NCBI GenBank assembly: GCA_033851545.1 | Contig: JAWWOO010000044.1 | Coordinates: 1 to 64,000 of the forward strand | Reading direction: 5' to 3' | DNA length: 64,000 bases | Source: JAWWOL01 sp033851545 | GTDB lineage: Bacteria; Actinomycetota; Actinomycetes; JAWWOL01 | Shown here: positions 8,536 through 17,297 of the stretch, piece after piece | Numbering within the stretch: the first letter of the stretch is position 1 | Layout of the letters: the number at the start of each line of letters is the position of its first letter | Made by a program: the position numbers and the translations under genes | Notes under the pieces: generated by a model | Seen by the model: the letters and a program-made list of their open reading frames with translations, nothing else | Database searches by the model: none | What the model was told of the DNA's origin: nothing

Positions 8536-11454
8536 ATGCCACCTGTGCCGGGGGGGCGGGCGATTCCCCTCGCTCCCCCCCGTGATACCGCCACCTGCCA
8601 TGAGCCCAAGGCGATAGTGACCGTGCCGATCCAGGCAGCTCTACCCGCGACGGAGGCCGGTCAACTGCCGGCCACGGTTCGAGCCCCCCAACGCGCGGCG
8701 ACCGAAACCTCGGTGCACCTGGCTGGTCGCTCGCTCGAACAGGCCGCGATCGACCGGCTTCTCGACACGGTGCGGTCCGGCTTCAGCGCGAGCCTCGTGC
8801 TACGCGGTGACGCGGGGATTGGGAAGTCGGCTCTGCTGGAGTACGCCATCCGATCGGCGGCGCCGCAGCCGCGGGTCGCGAAGGTGGTGAGTGTCGAGTC
8901 CGAGGTGGGGCTCGGGTTCGCCGGCCTGCACCAGTTGCTTCGCCCCTTCCTTACCCGGCTGCCTCGGCTTCCCGCCCCACAGAGGCGAGCGCTGGCGGCG
9001 ACCTTCGGCGAGGTGGACGGGCCGGCTCCGGACCGCTTCCTGGTCGGCTTGTCCGTGCTCACCCTGCTTACAGAGGCCGCCAACGACGAACCGATCCTGT
9101 GCGTGGTCGACGACGCGCAGTGGCTCGATCGAGCATCCGCCGAGGTCCTCGCGTTCGTCGCCCGCAGGTGCGAGGCCGACCCGCTCGGTCTGCTGTTCGC
9201 GGTGCGTGAACCCGCCGATCGCTCGGTGGCCCTCGATGATCTGCCGTCGCTGACGGTGCAGGGCCTGGACCGCGCCACCTCACGACGGCTGCTTGCGTCG
9301 CTGAGCGAGGGAGTCATGGACGCCGGGGTCGCGTACCAGCTGGCCATCCGGGCGGCCGGCAACCCGCTGGCGCTGGTCGAGCTGTCGCGGGACCTCACCG
9401 ACGAACAGCTGGCCGGGACGACCTGGCTGCCGGATCCGCTGCCGTTGGCAGCCGACATGCAGACCCAGTTCGTCCGACAGCTTGCTGCGCTCCCACCAGG
9501 TGTGCAGACACTGCTGCTGCTCGCGGCCGCGGAACCGTCCGGCGCTCCCGACCTGTTCGAGCGGGCCGCCGACAGCCTGGGCATCGACGATGCTCTTCGC
9601 GACCGGCACAGCTGGGCCGACCTGCTGGAACTGGACACCCAGGTCGCGTTCCGGCATCCGCTGATCCGGTCGGCGGCGTACCGAGGCGCCACCGTGGCAG
9701 CACGTCGGCACGTGCACACCGCGATCGCCGCCGCCAGCGATCCGGACACCGACCCCGACCTGGTGGCATGGCATCGCGCGGCGGCCACATCAGGGCCGGA
9801 CGAGTCGGTAGCCGCAGCCCTCGAGCGGTCGGCCGATCGAGCCAGCAGCCGGGGAGGGGTCGCGGCGAGCGCGGCGTTCCTGCGGCGTGCGGCAGAACTG
9901 ACGCCCCAGCCGGCTCGGCGCGGTGAGCGTCTGCTCGACGCAGCCGCCGCGGAGTTCCGTGCCGGCGGCACAGCCAGGGCGGTCGCGCTCCTGGACCACG
10001 CCGAGCCGGATCTCGCCCGCGACGCGAACCGCGCGACGGCGCTGCACCTCCGCGGCCAGATCCAGCTGAGTCTGGGCAAGAGCAGGCAAGCGACGACAAC
10101 GTTGCTGCACGCCGCCCGCCTGCTGATGCCGGTCGAACGGTCGCGGGCTGGCGAGATCCTCCTCGACGCCTTGAACGCGACGATCTACGCCGGGCCGGGT
10201 GCGCGTGCCGACGCTCTCGCGGCGCTCCGCGAGCTGATTGGGCCCGAGCCGGAGCATCCGAGCGTTGCGGACCGTCTGCTGAACGGTCTCGCCACCGTCT
10301 GGACCGGTAACCCGGAGGGCGGCGCGACGGAGCTACGTGCGGCGATCGGCTGGCTGCTCGACGGCGACGTGACCGAAGCGCACGAGCTCCGCTGGCTCGG
10401 GCTGGGGATGGTCGCAGCGTGTGAGCTCCTGGACATGGACGCTGCGCGGCTGATGGCCGAGCGCTGGGTGTCGCTGGGCCGGGCCAACGGGCTCTCCACC
10501 CTTCCCCTCGCCCTGGACTTCCTTGGCACCTGGCAGGCATCGAGCGGGGAGCTGGATCAGGCCGAGTCGTCCGACGCCGAGGGGCGTGACATCCTCGCCG
10601 CCACCGGCAACCCGGACATGGGAACCCGCGCGGTCGAGGTCCTGGTTCCGGTCTGGCGTGGCGATGGGCCAACGGCGCGCAGCAACGCCGCGGCGCTGAT
10701 CGCATACTGCACCGAGCGCGACCAGATGGGCGCGGTGAGCCTCGCCCAGTATGCGTTGACCGTGCTGGAGCTCAGCGAGTGCAACTACTCGGCCGCCCTG
10801 GCCCTGGCCAGGCCCCTCCTGGCTGAGAACGGTCCGGCTCTCGGCGCCCTCGTGCTGCCGGAGGTGATCGAGGCCGCCGTGCACTCTGGTGAGCACGAGG
10901 TGGCGCTGCAGGCGCTTGGCCGGATCGCTGAGCGGGCACGTGCCGGCGACAACGACCTGGCATGGGGGTTATTGGCCCGGTGCCAGGCGCTGGTATCCCC
11001 CAGCGGGAACTGCGACGCGCTGTTCGGTGAAGCGGTGCTACGGCTACAGCGGTACGGCATAGCCTCGGAGACCGCGCGGACCCACCTGCTGTACGGGGAG
11101 TGGCTGCGGCGCCAGCGCCGGCGCGCCGACGCGCGGGTGCACCTGCGGACCGCGCACGAGATGTTCGAGCGCATGGGCGCACGGGGTTTCGCATCCCGGG
11201 CATGGTCAGAACTGTCGGCGACCGGGGAGAGGGCGCGACGACGCGACGCCACGAGCGCGACGGCACTCACCGTACGGGAGAAGCAGATCGCCCAGCTGGT
11301 CATGGAAGGCGCCACGAACGCCGAGATCGGCGCTCAGCTGTTCATCAGCCCCAGCACCGTCGAGTACCACCTCCGCAACATGTTCCAGAAGGTGGGTGTG
11401 CCTTCCCGAATGAAGCTGGTGGCGGCGTTCCGTGCGCGGGGCGGCATCGGCTGA
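8536..11454 (+). CDS. large ATP-binding LuxR family regulator, paralogue of 4374-7115
   Basis: 972 residues from ATG 8536, one base after the BON stop. A GTG at 8617 with AAGG upstream is a credible alternative start that removes a low-complexity N-terminus. Walker A is GDAGIGKS at 91-98 and a Walker B-like region is ILCVVDDAQWLD. A long TPR-like helical region follows, then the LuxR HTH at the C-terminus (LTVREKQIAQLVMEGATNAEIGAQLFISPSTVEYHLRNMFQKVGV). It is alignable end to end with the upstream regulator, so the pair arose by duplication. Likely a STAND-type transcription activator with an unknown effector. Confidence 0.9.
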   Translation: MPPVPGGRAIPLAPPRDTATCHEPKAIVTVPIQAALPATEAGQLPATVRAPQRAATETSVHLAGRSLEQAAIDRLLDTVRSGFSASLVLRGDAGIGKSALLEYAIRSAAPQPRVAKVVSVESEVGLGFAGLHQLLRPFLTRLPRLPAPQRRALAATFGEVDGPAPDRFLVGLSVLTLLTEAANDEPILCVVDDAQWLDRASAEVLAFVARRCEADPLGLLFAVREPADRSVALDDLPSLTVQGLDRATSRRLLASLSEGVMDAGVAYQLAIRAAGNPLALVELSRDLTDEQLAGTTWLPDPLPLAADMQTQFVRQLAALPPGVQTLLLLAAAEPSGAPDLFERAADSLGIDDALRDRHSWADLLELDTQVAFRHPLIRSAAYRGATVAARRHVHTAIAAASDPDTDPDLVAWHRAAATSGPDESVAAALERSADRASSRGGVAASAAFLRRAAELTPQPARRGERLLDAAAAEFRAGGTARAVALLDHAEPDLARDANRATALHLRGQIQLSLGKSRQATTTLLHAARLLMPVERSRAGEILLDALNATIYAGPGARADALAALRELIGPEPEHPSVADRLLNGLATVWTGNPEGGATELRAAIGWLLDGDVTEAHELRWLGLGMVAACELLDMDAARLMAERWVSLGRANGLSTLPLALDFLGTWQASSGELDQAESSDAEGRDILAATGNPDMGTRAVEVLVPVWRGDGPTARSNAAALIAYCTERDQMGAVSLAQYALTVLELSECNYSAALALARPLLAENGPALGALVLPEVIEAAVHSGEHEVALQALGRIAERARAGDNDLAWGLLARCQALVSPSGNCDALFGEAVLRLQRYGIASETARTHLLYGEWLRRQRRRADARVHLRTAHEMFERMGARGFASRAWSELSATGERARRRDATSATALTVREKQIAQLVMEGATNAEIGAQLFISPSTVEYHLRNMFQKVGVPSRMKLVAAFRARGGIG

Positions 11455-12097
11455 CGATTCTGCGCCGCTATCCGTCGCCATGCTCGCAGTGCCGCCACAA
11501 CTTCGCCGTGCCAGGTCCGTCCCAGCGGATCAATTGCCGACGGTGTTGGGCCCGAGCGCGAGCACTCGACCCGGCACGCCTGTCGCGACCTGGACGCTGA
11601 GCAGACCCGTAGGTCGGTACGGCCGAACCGCCCGAGCTGGCCAGGCGCGGCATCACCGTCACCGTCCGGCCTCCAGCGATACGGCGTCGATTGCCCGTCT
11701 TGGTGCAGCCCGTTCGTCGAGTCGCTGGCCGTCGGTTGCCCCTTGTTCCAGCCAGCCACGTACACCGGCACCGTCGGAGACGCCGACTGCTTGACCCGCG
11801 CCACACCGTTGCTGATCGTGAAGACACACCAAACCTTGGCGGGTTGGGGCGGCTCTGGTCTCTGTTCTCTACGACACGGACCTTTCAGCGGCTGGACCCG
11901 TCGTCGGGAAAGGTGACGCTCTTGGGCTGTCGCAGTTGTGATCGCCATCTGCGACGGTCGACGGCCAGCAACGGCGGCCCTCCTGACGGCTCGCCTCTGT
12001 GGACGCCGTCGGCTGCTGGACAGTGCGCCCTCAAGGGCTGACTGGGATAATCGAGAGGTCCCATTCGGTGGCCGTTCTGCCTGTGCGGCGGGCCTCG
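11455..12097. other. 643-bp stretch with no convincing gene; possible decayed coding sequence on the minus strand
   Basis: No frame here has a good ribosome binding site plus protein-like composition over its whole length. On the minus strand, the translation of about 11,650-11,840 looks protein-like (KVWCVFTISNGVARVKQ, then VYVAGWNKGQPTASDS). Further downstream, a different minus frame reads TGLLSVQVATGVPGRVLALG and stops near 11,535. Protein-like sequence switching frame suggests a degraded gene, but I do not recognise the family and the call is weak. The stretch separates the LuxR-type regulator from the convergent hydrolase gene. Confidence 0.3.
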
Positions 12098-13081
12098 TCA
12101 ATGGGCGAGCTCGAGCAGCGCAGCAAAGACGCGAAGCGTAACGCCCATTGCGTCGTACGCCGCGGGCACCCGGCCCGCCATGTCCAGGAATCCGTGCGTC
12201 AACGCCGCGAAGGGTAGATAGGTCGTGGGTATGCCCGCGGCGACGAGGCGTTCTGCATAGAGGCGGCCCTCGTCGCGGAGCGGATCAAAGCCGGCGGTGA
12301 TGATGACGGCCGGCGGCAACCCGGTGAGGTCACTGAGCCGGTACGGAGAGGCACGCGGGTCGATACGGTCGCGCTCCGCTGGCAGGTAGCTGTTCCAGTA
12401 GTAGGCCATGTCGTCGCGAGTAAGGATGTAGCCTTCAGCAAAGACGTCCTGCGATGCTTCCTGCTGCATTGGGTCCAACGCCGGGTAGAACAAAAGCTGC
12501 GCGTTGATCCGAAGGTCGGGCTCGACGCGGCTGCGGGCCGCCAGCGCCGCGGCGAGGTTGGCGCCAGCGCTGTCACCGGACACTGCAATTGTCGCGTGGG
12601 GATACGCCTTCGCCACTGCTCTGACGACGGCCGAGGCGTCGTTGAATGCAGCCGGGAAAGGGTGCTCCGGAGCCAGGCGGTAGTCGACGGACACGACGGT
12701 CGCGTCGAGCTGCATGGCCAATGCGCGGGCTACGTAGTCGCCACTGTCGAGGTCACCGACCACCCAGCCTCCCCCGTGCAGGTGCACGACTACCTTTGAG
12801 GGTTGTGTTTTTCTCGACGTCATCTTGTATGTTCGGGTCGGCACGACGTGTCCCTCGGGCGCAGTCACTTCGCCATCCACGACGGACGCCACGCTCGGTC
12901 CGTCAGCGCCGTTTCCGAGGATCTTCCGCAACACGCCGAACCACTCGCGGGCCTCCTCCGGATTGAGCTCTCCGAAGCTGGCCGGCGCGGACGGGGCCAA
13001 GGCATCGAGCTCCGTGATGACTCTGCGAACCGTCGGATCGAGGAGATCCGGCGGCATGGGGAACTGGGGCGGCTGGGGCAT
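12098..13081 (-). CDS. alpha/beta hydrolase, HSL (hormone-sensitive lipase-like) family
   Basis: 327 residues from ATG 13081. An oxyanion-hole HGGG motif (VVVHLHGGGWVVGD) sits near residue 105. The nucleophile elbow is GDSAGAN (near 175), the acid is in GFDPLRDEG, and the catalytic His is in ALTHGF near the C-terminus. This is the complete type IV esterase/lipase triad and the length is normal. There is no signal peptide, so it is a cytosolic carboxylesterase acting on small acyl esters. It lies 50 bp downstream of the sugar-type ABC permease on the same strand, suggesting it processes an imported ester or glycoconjugate (inference). Confidence 0.88.
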   Translation of the reverse strand: MPQPPQFPMPPDLLDPTVRRVITELDALAPSAPASFGELNPEEAREWFGVLRKILGNGADGPSVASVVDGEVTAPEGHVVPTRTYKMTSRKTQPSKVVVHLHGGGWVVGDLDSGDYVARALAMQLDATVVSVDYRLAPEHPFPAAFNDASAVVRAVAKAYPHATIAVSGDSAGANLAAALAARSRVEPDLRINAQLLFYPALDPMQQEASQDVFAEGYILTRDDMAYYWNSYLPAERDRIDPRASPYRLSDLTGLPPAVIITAGFDPLRDEGRLYAERLVAAGIPTTYLPFAALTHGFLDMAGRVPAAYDAMGVTLRVFAALLELAH

Positions 13082-13131
13082 CGACGAGGCTGCTTTCCTG
13101 GAAGGGGTCTCGCTAGGTCTGGATGGCCGGC

Positions 13132-14160
13132 TCAACGTCTGATGGAGAACATGCGACCGCGCCGAAGACTGTCCGCAGCAACGGCTAGGACGAGGATCGC
13201 GCCGATGATCATGTTGGAGTACAGGGCGTCGATCCCCGACACGGCGAGGGCGTTGTCGATTTCGGCAAAAAGAATCGCTCCCAGCGCGGTTCCGGTGATG
13301 GTGCCCAGGCCGCCGAAGAGGCTGGTCCCACCGATGAGCACAGCGCTGATGGCGGTCAAGGTCACCGACGAGCCGCCGGCACTGACTTGACCGCTGCCCG
13401 TGCGTGCGGTGTAGACAATGCCGGCGAAAGCGGCGAGGGCGCCGGCGCCGACGTAGAGCATGACGTCGAGGCGGTTTACGGCGATGCCGTTCTCCGTCGC
13501 GGCCAGGCGGTTGCCTCCGAGCGCCCGCACGTTGTAGCCGAAGCGCGTGTGCTCGAGCACGAGGTGGTAGACGATGCCGACCAGGACCCCGACGCTGATC
13601 ACGTTGGGGACACCGAGCACAGAGCCCGTCCCAAGTGAGTTGAACTGGGTGGGCAGCGGGGAGATATCGATGCCGCCGGTGAACAAGATGACCACGCCGC
13701 CCATAAAGTAGAACGTGCCGAGCGTCGTGATGATCGGCGGTACGCGGAGCCGACCGATGATCAGCGCGTTGAGGACCCCGACGGCGCCTCCAAGCGCGAG
13801 CCCGAGTAGCACCGCGAGCGGCCAGATGATGTTGTGCGTCATCAGATATGCGGCGGTGACCCCACCGAGGGTGAACACCGAGCCGACCGAGAAGTCGAAC
13901 CCTCCACCGATCGTCACGAGTGTCAGCGGACAGGCCACGATAAAGGTGACCACAGCGGCCCTGATGACCTCGACCAGGTTGTCGGACGTGCCGAAGGCGG
14001 AGTTCCGCAGTGTTGCTGCAACACCGACGACAAGGAGCACCAGGATCAGCGTCAGTTCTTGCCTTGCCACGAGCCGGCGGATCAGCGTGACGCGCTGAAT
14101 CGGCGTCTCGGCCCGGACGGTGTCGTGCGTCATGGCGGTCGTGTCCTCGTCGGTCGTCAT
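13132..14160 (-). CDS. ribose/sugar-type ABC transporter permease
   Basis: 342 residues with about ten hydrophobic helices. It has the BPD_transp_2 hallmarks GGGFDFSVGSVFTLGG and ISAVLIGGTSLFGGLGTITGTALGA. This is the inner-membrane channel of a CUT2-type importer. Its start overlaps the stop of the ATPase gene by 4 bp (14157-14160, ATGA on the minus strand). Only one permease gene is present, as is usual for systems in which the permease homodimerises. The substrate is not predictable; the binding protein at 14930 should decide it. Confidence 0.92.
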   Translation of the reverse strand: MTTDEDTTAMTHDTVRAETPIQRVTLIRRLVARQELTLILVLLVVGVAATLRNSAFGTSDNLVEVIRAAVVTFIVACPLTLVTIGGGFDFSVGSVFTLGGVTAAYLMTHNIIWPLAVLLGLALGGAVGVLNALIIGRLRVPPIITTLGTFYFMGGVVILFTGGIDISPLPTQFNSLGTGSVLGVPNVISVGVLVGIVYHLVLEHTRFGYNVRALGGNRLAATENGIAVNRLDVMLYVGAGALAAFAGIVYTARTGSGQVSAGGSSVTLTAISAVLIGGTSLFGGLGTITGTALGAILFAEIDNALAVSGIDALYSNMIIGAILVLAVAADSLRRGRMFSIRR

Positions 14161-14927
14161 GCCGCGGTGTCCGTCCGCGCACCGGTGATGAGACCGATCA
14201 CCTCGTCGCGGTCGGTGTTTGCCACCGATCGGGTGGCGACTGTCCGACCCAGCCGCATGACGGTAACGGAGTCGCAGACGCTGAAGACGAATTCCAGGTC
14301 GTGGCAGATGATGACGACCGCCTTGCCGCGATCCCGCAGCTCGGCGATGATCCCGCCGACGTGGCCGCGCTCCTGCACGCCGAGGGCTGCCGTCGGCTCG
14401 TCGAGCAGGATGGTCTTCGCCCGGTCCAGTCGGACGGCGCGGGAGATGGCGATGATCTGCCGCTGCCCTCCCGAGAGCATCCCGACCGGGGTACGTACGG
14501 ACCCGAGCCGGACGTTCAGGTCAGTGAGCACCCGCTCTGCATCGCGCTCCATTTTCTTGCGGTCCACTAGCCCGTGCCGCCGCGGCAGGTCGCCCAGGTG
14601 CAGGTTGGTCGCGATGTCCAAACATTCCACGAGAGCCAGATCCTGGTAGACCGTGGCGATGCCGTGCGCCCGGGCGTCCAAGGGACTGGCGAATTCCACC
14701 GCCTCCCCGTTGACCCTGACCTCGCCGGCGTCCGGCCGGTAAAGGCCTGCGAGAATCTTCAGCAGGGTGGACTTTCCGGCTCCGTTGTCACCGACAATGC
14801 CGAGCACTTCGCCGGCTGACACCGACAGGTCTGCTTGGTAAAGAGCATGCACGTGCCCGAAGCTCTTCGCCGCTCCGGCGAGGGACAAGGCGCGGGGGGT
14901 CGGGGTCTGGGCGCTCACGGTGGCCAT
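14157..14927 (-). CDS. sugar-type ABC transporter ATP-binding protein (single NBD)
   Basis: 256 residues. It has Walker A GDNGAGKST (about 47-55), a Q-loop YQD, the signature LSGGQRQ, Walker B TILLDEPTAAL and the switch His in IICHDL. CUT2 systems usually carry a fused double-NBD protein of about 500 residues; this one has a single NBD, like the FrcA/GguA-type variants. It is sandwiched in an operon between the binding protein (14930) and the permease (13132). Confidence 0.92.
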   Translation of the reverse strand: MATVSAQTPTPRALSLAGAAKSFGHVHALYQADLSVSAGEVLGIVGDNGAGKSTLLKILAGLYRPDAGEVRVNGEAVEFASPLDARAHGIATVYQDLALVECLDIATNLHLGDLPRRHGLVDRKKMERDAERVLTDLNVRLGSVRTPVGMLSGGQRQIIAISRAVRLDRAKTILLDEPTAALGVQERGHVGGIIAELRDRGKAVVIICHDLEFVFSVCDSVTVMRLGRTVATRSVANTDRDEVIGLITGARTDTAA

Positions 14928-14929
14928 CC

Positions 14930-16033
14930 CTACTGGAGGTCGCCGCTGGCTGTGAGGCTGACCCGGTTGGCCGCCGTCGCGAACTCGATCTCGGTCGGGA
15001 TGTTCGAGGCCACCTTCTCACCTTTGGAAACCTTGACCAGCGCGTCGACGGGGGTGGATCCGATCTTGCACATGTTCTGCAGCAGGAAGCTGTAGACGAT
15101 GCCGGCCTTCATGCCGTCCACGGACCCGCTGTAGATGCTGTTGGTGGTGAGGAAGACCTTGCCGACCTTACCCTTCTGCTTGATCGCAGAGATGATCCCG
15201 GGGGTGTCGGCGCCCTCGTTGGTCACAAAGTGGTTGAGCTGCGGGTGGGCCGTCATCATGGCGGTCGCGAGGTCTACGGTCTTCGTCGTGGCACCGCCGT
15301 CGTAGCGGCTGTCGACGATGGTGATGTTGGGATACTGCTTGGCCGTGGCCTTGAACGAGTTGACGAAGAGCGCGTCGGGTCCGGTGGGGCCCACGCTGAG
15401 GAAGGCGACGTACTGCTGACCCGCCTTGGCTGCAACGGTCTTCGCCGCGAGGACGCCGAACTGCGCGAAGGAGGTCCCGGCGTTCAGGGTCTGGTTCTTG
15501 GTCTGTCCGCCCTCCACAGTGGCGACGTAGATGCCGGCCTTGCGGGCCTGCAGGAACAGTGGGTCGAACTGCGCCGCCGAGACGGGGAACGTCACGATGG
15601 CCGAGGTCTTGTCCGCGATGCCCTGCTGGAACCGGTTGAGCATGAGCTGTGTGTCGACATCGTTCCCGTTGGGGCCGGCTTGACTAAACGCGATGCCGTT
15701 CTTCTCGGCCTCCGATTTCATGCACGCGCCGATCGTCTTCCAGGCCGGGTAGTTGGGCAGCGGGTTGACGAACAGCAGGGACTTGATGGCTTTGCCCGGG
15801 ATTGTCGCGGCCTCCGTGGCAGCTGCGGACGCAGCCACGCGGGTGGTGGCCACGGCGGCCGCTGGGGTGCTCGCTGCCGCGCTGGCAGAAGCAGCGGAGG
15901 TCCCGGCAGCGGAGGTCGTGCTCGCCGCGGGGGCGGCCGTGGAACCGGTGGAGTTACTGCACGCGGTGGCACCGAGTGTGGTGGCCGCAACGACGACGGC
16001 GGAGGTCACCGAGTAGCGCAGGGGTCGGGTCAT
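14930..16033 (-). CDS. sugar-type ABC transporter substrate-binding lipoprotein
   Basis: 367 residues. A lipoprotein signal sequence is followed by a lipobox ending ...GATAC at about residue 25, then a low-complexity Ala/Ser/Thr linker to about residue 80. The mature domain is a periplasmic-binding-protein type 4 fold (INPLPNYPAWKTIGACMKSEAEK-like start, later ATVEGGQTKN and FVTNEGADTPGIISAI). It delivers substrate to the permease and ATPase encoded just downstream. The ribosome binding site is GAGAGGA. An 18-bp palindrome at 16169-16186 lies about 135 bp upstream and could control the operon. Confidence 0.88.
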   Translation of the reverse strand: MTRPLRYSVTSAVVVAATTLGATACSNSTGSTAAPAASTTSAAGTSAASASAAASTPAAAVATTRVAASAAATEAATIPGKAIKSLLFVNPLPNYPAWKTIGACMKSEAEKNGIAFSQAGPNGNDVDTQLMLNRFQQGIADKTSAIVTFPVSAAQFDPLFLQARKAGIYVATVEGGQTKNQTLNAGTSFAQFGVLAAKTVAAKAGQQYVAFLSVGPTGPDALFVNSFKATAKQYPNITIVDSRYDGGATTKTVDLATAMMTAHPQLNHFVTNEGADTPGIISAIKQKGKVGKVFLTTNSIYSGSVDGMKAGIVYSFLLQNMCKIGSTPVDALVKVSKGEKVASNIPTEIEFATAANRVSLTASGDLQ

Positions 16034-16168
16034 GCTCGTCCGTATCCTCTCGAGGGTACGCGGGGGGCGGCGACTGGGACAACGCGCCGCTGTGAAGTAC
16101 GTGCGGTGAACGATAGGTTTCCGCAGTGTGCGTGCCCACCGGCGTGCGGCTGACGTTCAACCCATTGT

Positions 16169-16186
16169 TTCCGCCAGTTGGCGGAA
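16169..16186. promoter_or_regulatory. 18-bp palindrome, candidate operator for the ABC operon
   Basis: TTCCGCCA-GT-TGGCGGAA is a perfect 8-bp inverted repeat around a 2-bp centre. It lies 2 bp after the stop of the hydrolase gene and upstream of the ABC operon on the same strand. The core TCCGCCAGNTGGC recurs at 17249-17261 in the hydrolase/PucR divergent region. A 2-bp loop and no following T-run make a terminator unlikely. Confidence 0.45.
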
Positions 16187-16188
16187 GA

Positions 16189-17157
16189 TCAGGCGAAGGC
16201 CGCCCGTAGCGCGTCGGTCTGGTCCCTCATGGCGGCACGAGCGAGTCGGGTGGCCGTGAACGAGTCGAACGAGTGGAACGCACGGGCATAGTGCCGCATG
16301 TCCACGGACACCCCTTGGGCAAGCAACCGCAGGCCATAAGCAAGGGCCTCGTCGCGCAGCGGGTCGAACTGGGCGGCGCAGATGTAGGTGGGCGGGAGGC
16401 CGGTCAGGTCGTCGACGTGTGCGGGAGAGGAGTAGGTCGGCGGGTCGGGGCAGCCGCGGAACCACGAGGTGCCCAGATAGAGCCGCCACATCGTCTCGAC
16501 GCTCGCCGTGGTGAGTACGGGGACGTCGGTGAAGGCCTGGCACGATGCACTGTCGGCCCGCGCATCAAGGACAGGGAACAGCAGCAGCTGGATGGCGAGC
16601 GAAGCCGCGTTGTCGTCCCGGAGGCGCAGGGCAGTACCTGCGGCGAGGGCCCCGCCGGCGCTGAGTCCCCCGATACCCAGCCGTGTTGGATCGATGCCCA
16701 GAACGCCGGACTGATCGGCCATCCAGCGCGCGGCGACCACACAGTCGTCCAAGCCTGCCGGATAGGGATGCTCGGGCGCGAGCCGGTAGTCCACCGCGAC
16801 AACGGAGCACCCGACCGTGCTGGCGTATTCCGCACAACGGGCGTCCTCTGTGTGGAGCCCTCCGGTGACGAAACTGCCCCCGTGGATGAACAACAGAGAG
16901 GGCAACGGCTGTCGCCCAAGCGACGCCGGCCGGTAGTGCCTGACGCCAAGGAGGGATCCGTCCTTCCGCTCACAGGCCAGGTCGGTTGCCTGCACGTCCG
17001 AGCTGCCTGGCGGTGTGCCCATGCGTGGAGACAGCGAGCGTTCGATCCGGCGGGCGGCCGCGACGTCCGCGATGTCGATGTCGGGCATCAGCACCTGCAT
17101 GGCCGCCAGCTCGGGGTCAAGGAAGCGTCGGATGGTGCCCAATGCGGCGTCAGTCAC
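16189..17157 (-). CDS. alpha/beta hydrolase, HSL family (variant oxyanion and nucleophile motifs)
   Basis: 322 residues. The HGGG motif appears as FIHGGSFVTGG and the nucleophile elbow as GGLSAGG, where most relatives have GDSAGG. The acid is in AQFDPLRDEA and the His is probably in ARAFHSFDSF. VDYRLAPEHPYPAGLDDC is diagnostic of the family. It is a cytosolic esterase related to, but not a close copy of, the hydrolase at 12098. It is divergent from the PucR-type regulator, with a 140-bp shared region, so that regulator may control it. Confidence 0.86.
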   Translation of the reverse strand: MTDAALGTIRRFLDPELAAMQVLMPDIDIADVAAARRIERSLSPRMGTPPGSSDVQATDLACERKDGSLLGVRHYRPASLGRQPLPSLLFIHGGSFVTGGLHTEDARCAEYASTVGCSVVAVDYRLAPEHPYPAGLDDCVVAARWMADQSGVLGIDPTRLGIGGLSAGGALAAGTALRLRDDNAASLAIQLLLFPVLDARADSASCQAFTDVPVLTTASVETMWRLYLGTSWFRGCPDPPTYSSPAHVDDLTGLPPTYICAAQFDPLRDEALAYGLRLLAQGVSVDMRHYARAFHSFDSFTATRLARAAMRDQTDALRAAFA

Positions 17158-17248
17158 TCTGCCTCCCTACCCACCTCGCCTCCCAGTGGCGAGACGATCA
17201 TTGCACGGCCGACCTCAGCCAACGGGATGACACCGCGCTGGCGGTTTG

Positions 17249-17261
17249 TCCGCCAGATGGC
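17249..17261. promoter_or_regulatory. second copy of the candidate operator core
   Basis: TCCGCCAGATGGC here matches the core of the 16169-16186 palindrome at 12 of 13 positions. It overlaps the right arm of a CTGGCGG-TTTGT-CCGCCAG inverted repeat (17238-17256). It lies between the divergent hydrolase and PucR-type regulator genes, about 40 bp before the regulator start, where an autoregulatory site would be expected. Confidence 0.4.
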
Positions 17262-17297
17262 TGGCTCGACTGGGCAAGCACGTGTAACCTCCCGGAC

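Noticed and set aside
8545..8585. G-run and C-run hairpin at the start of the second LuxR regulator
   Set aside because: Long homopolymer-like runs can pair by chance in 70 percent GC DNA; no T-run and it falls in or just before the coding start.
8675..8695. T-loop-like GGTTCGAGCCCC suggesting a tRNA
   Set aside because: No acceptor, D-arm or anticodon arm can be built around it; it lies in the LuxR-type regulator coding region.
12098..14182. 694-codon frame that appears to fuse an Arg-rich region to the hydrolase
   Set aside because: The first 370 codons are an out-of-frame shadow of the sugar permease; the hydrolase starts at 13081.
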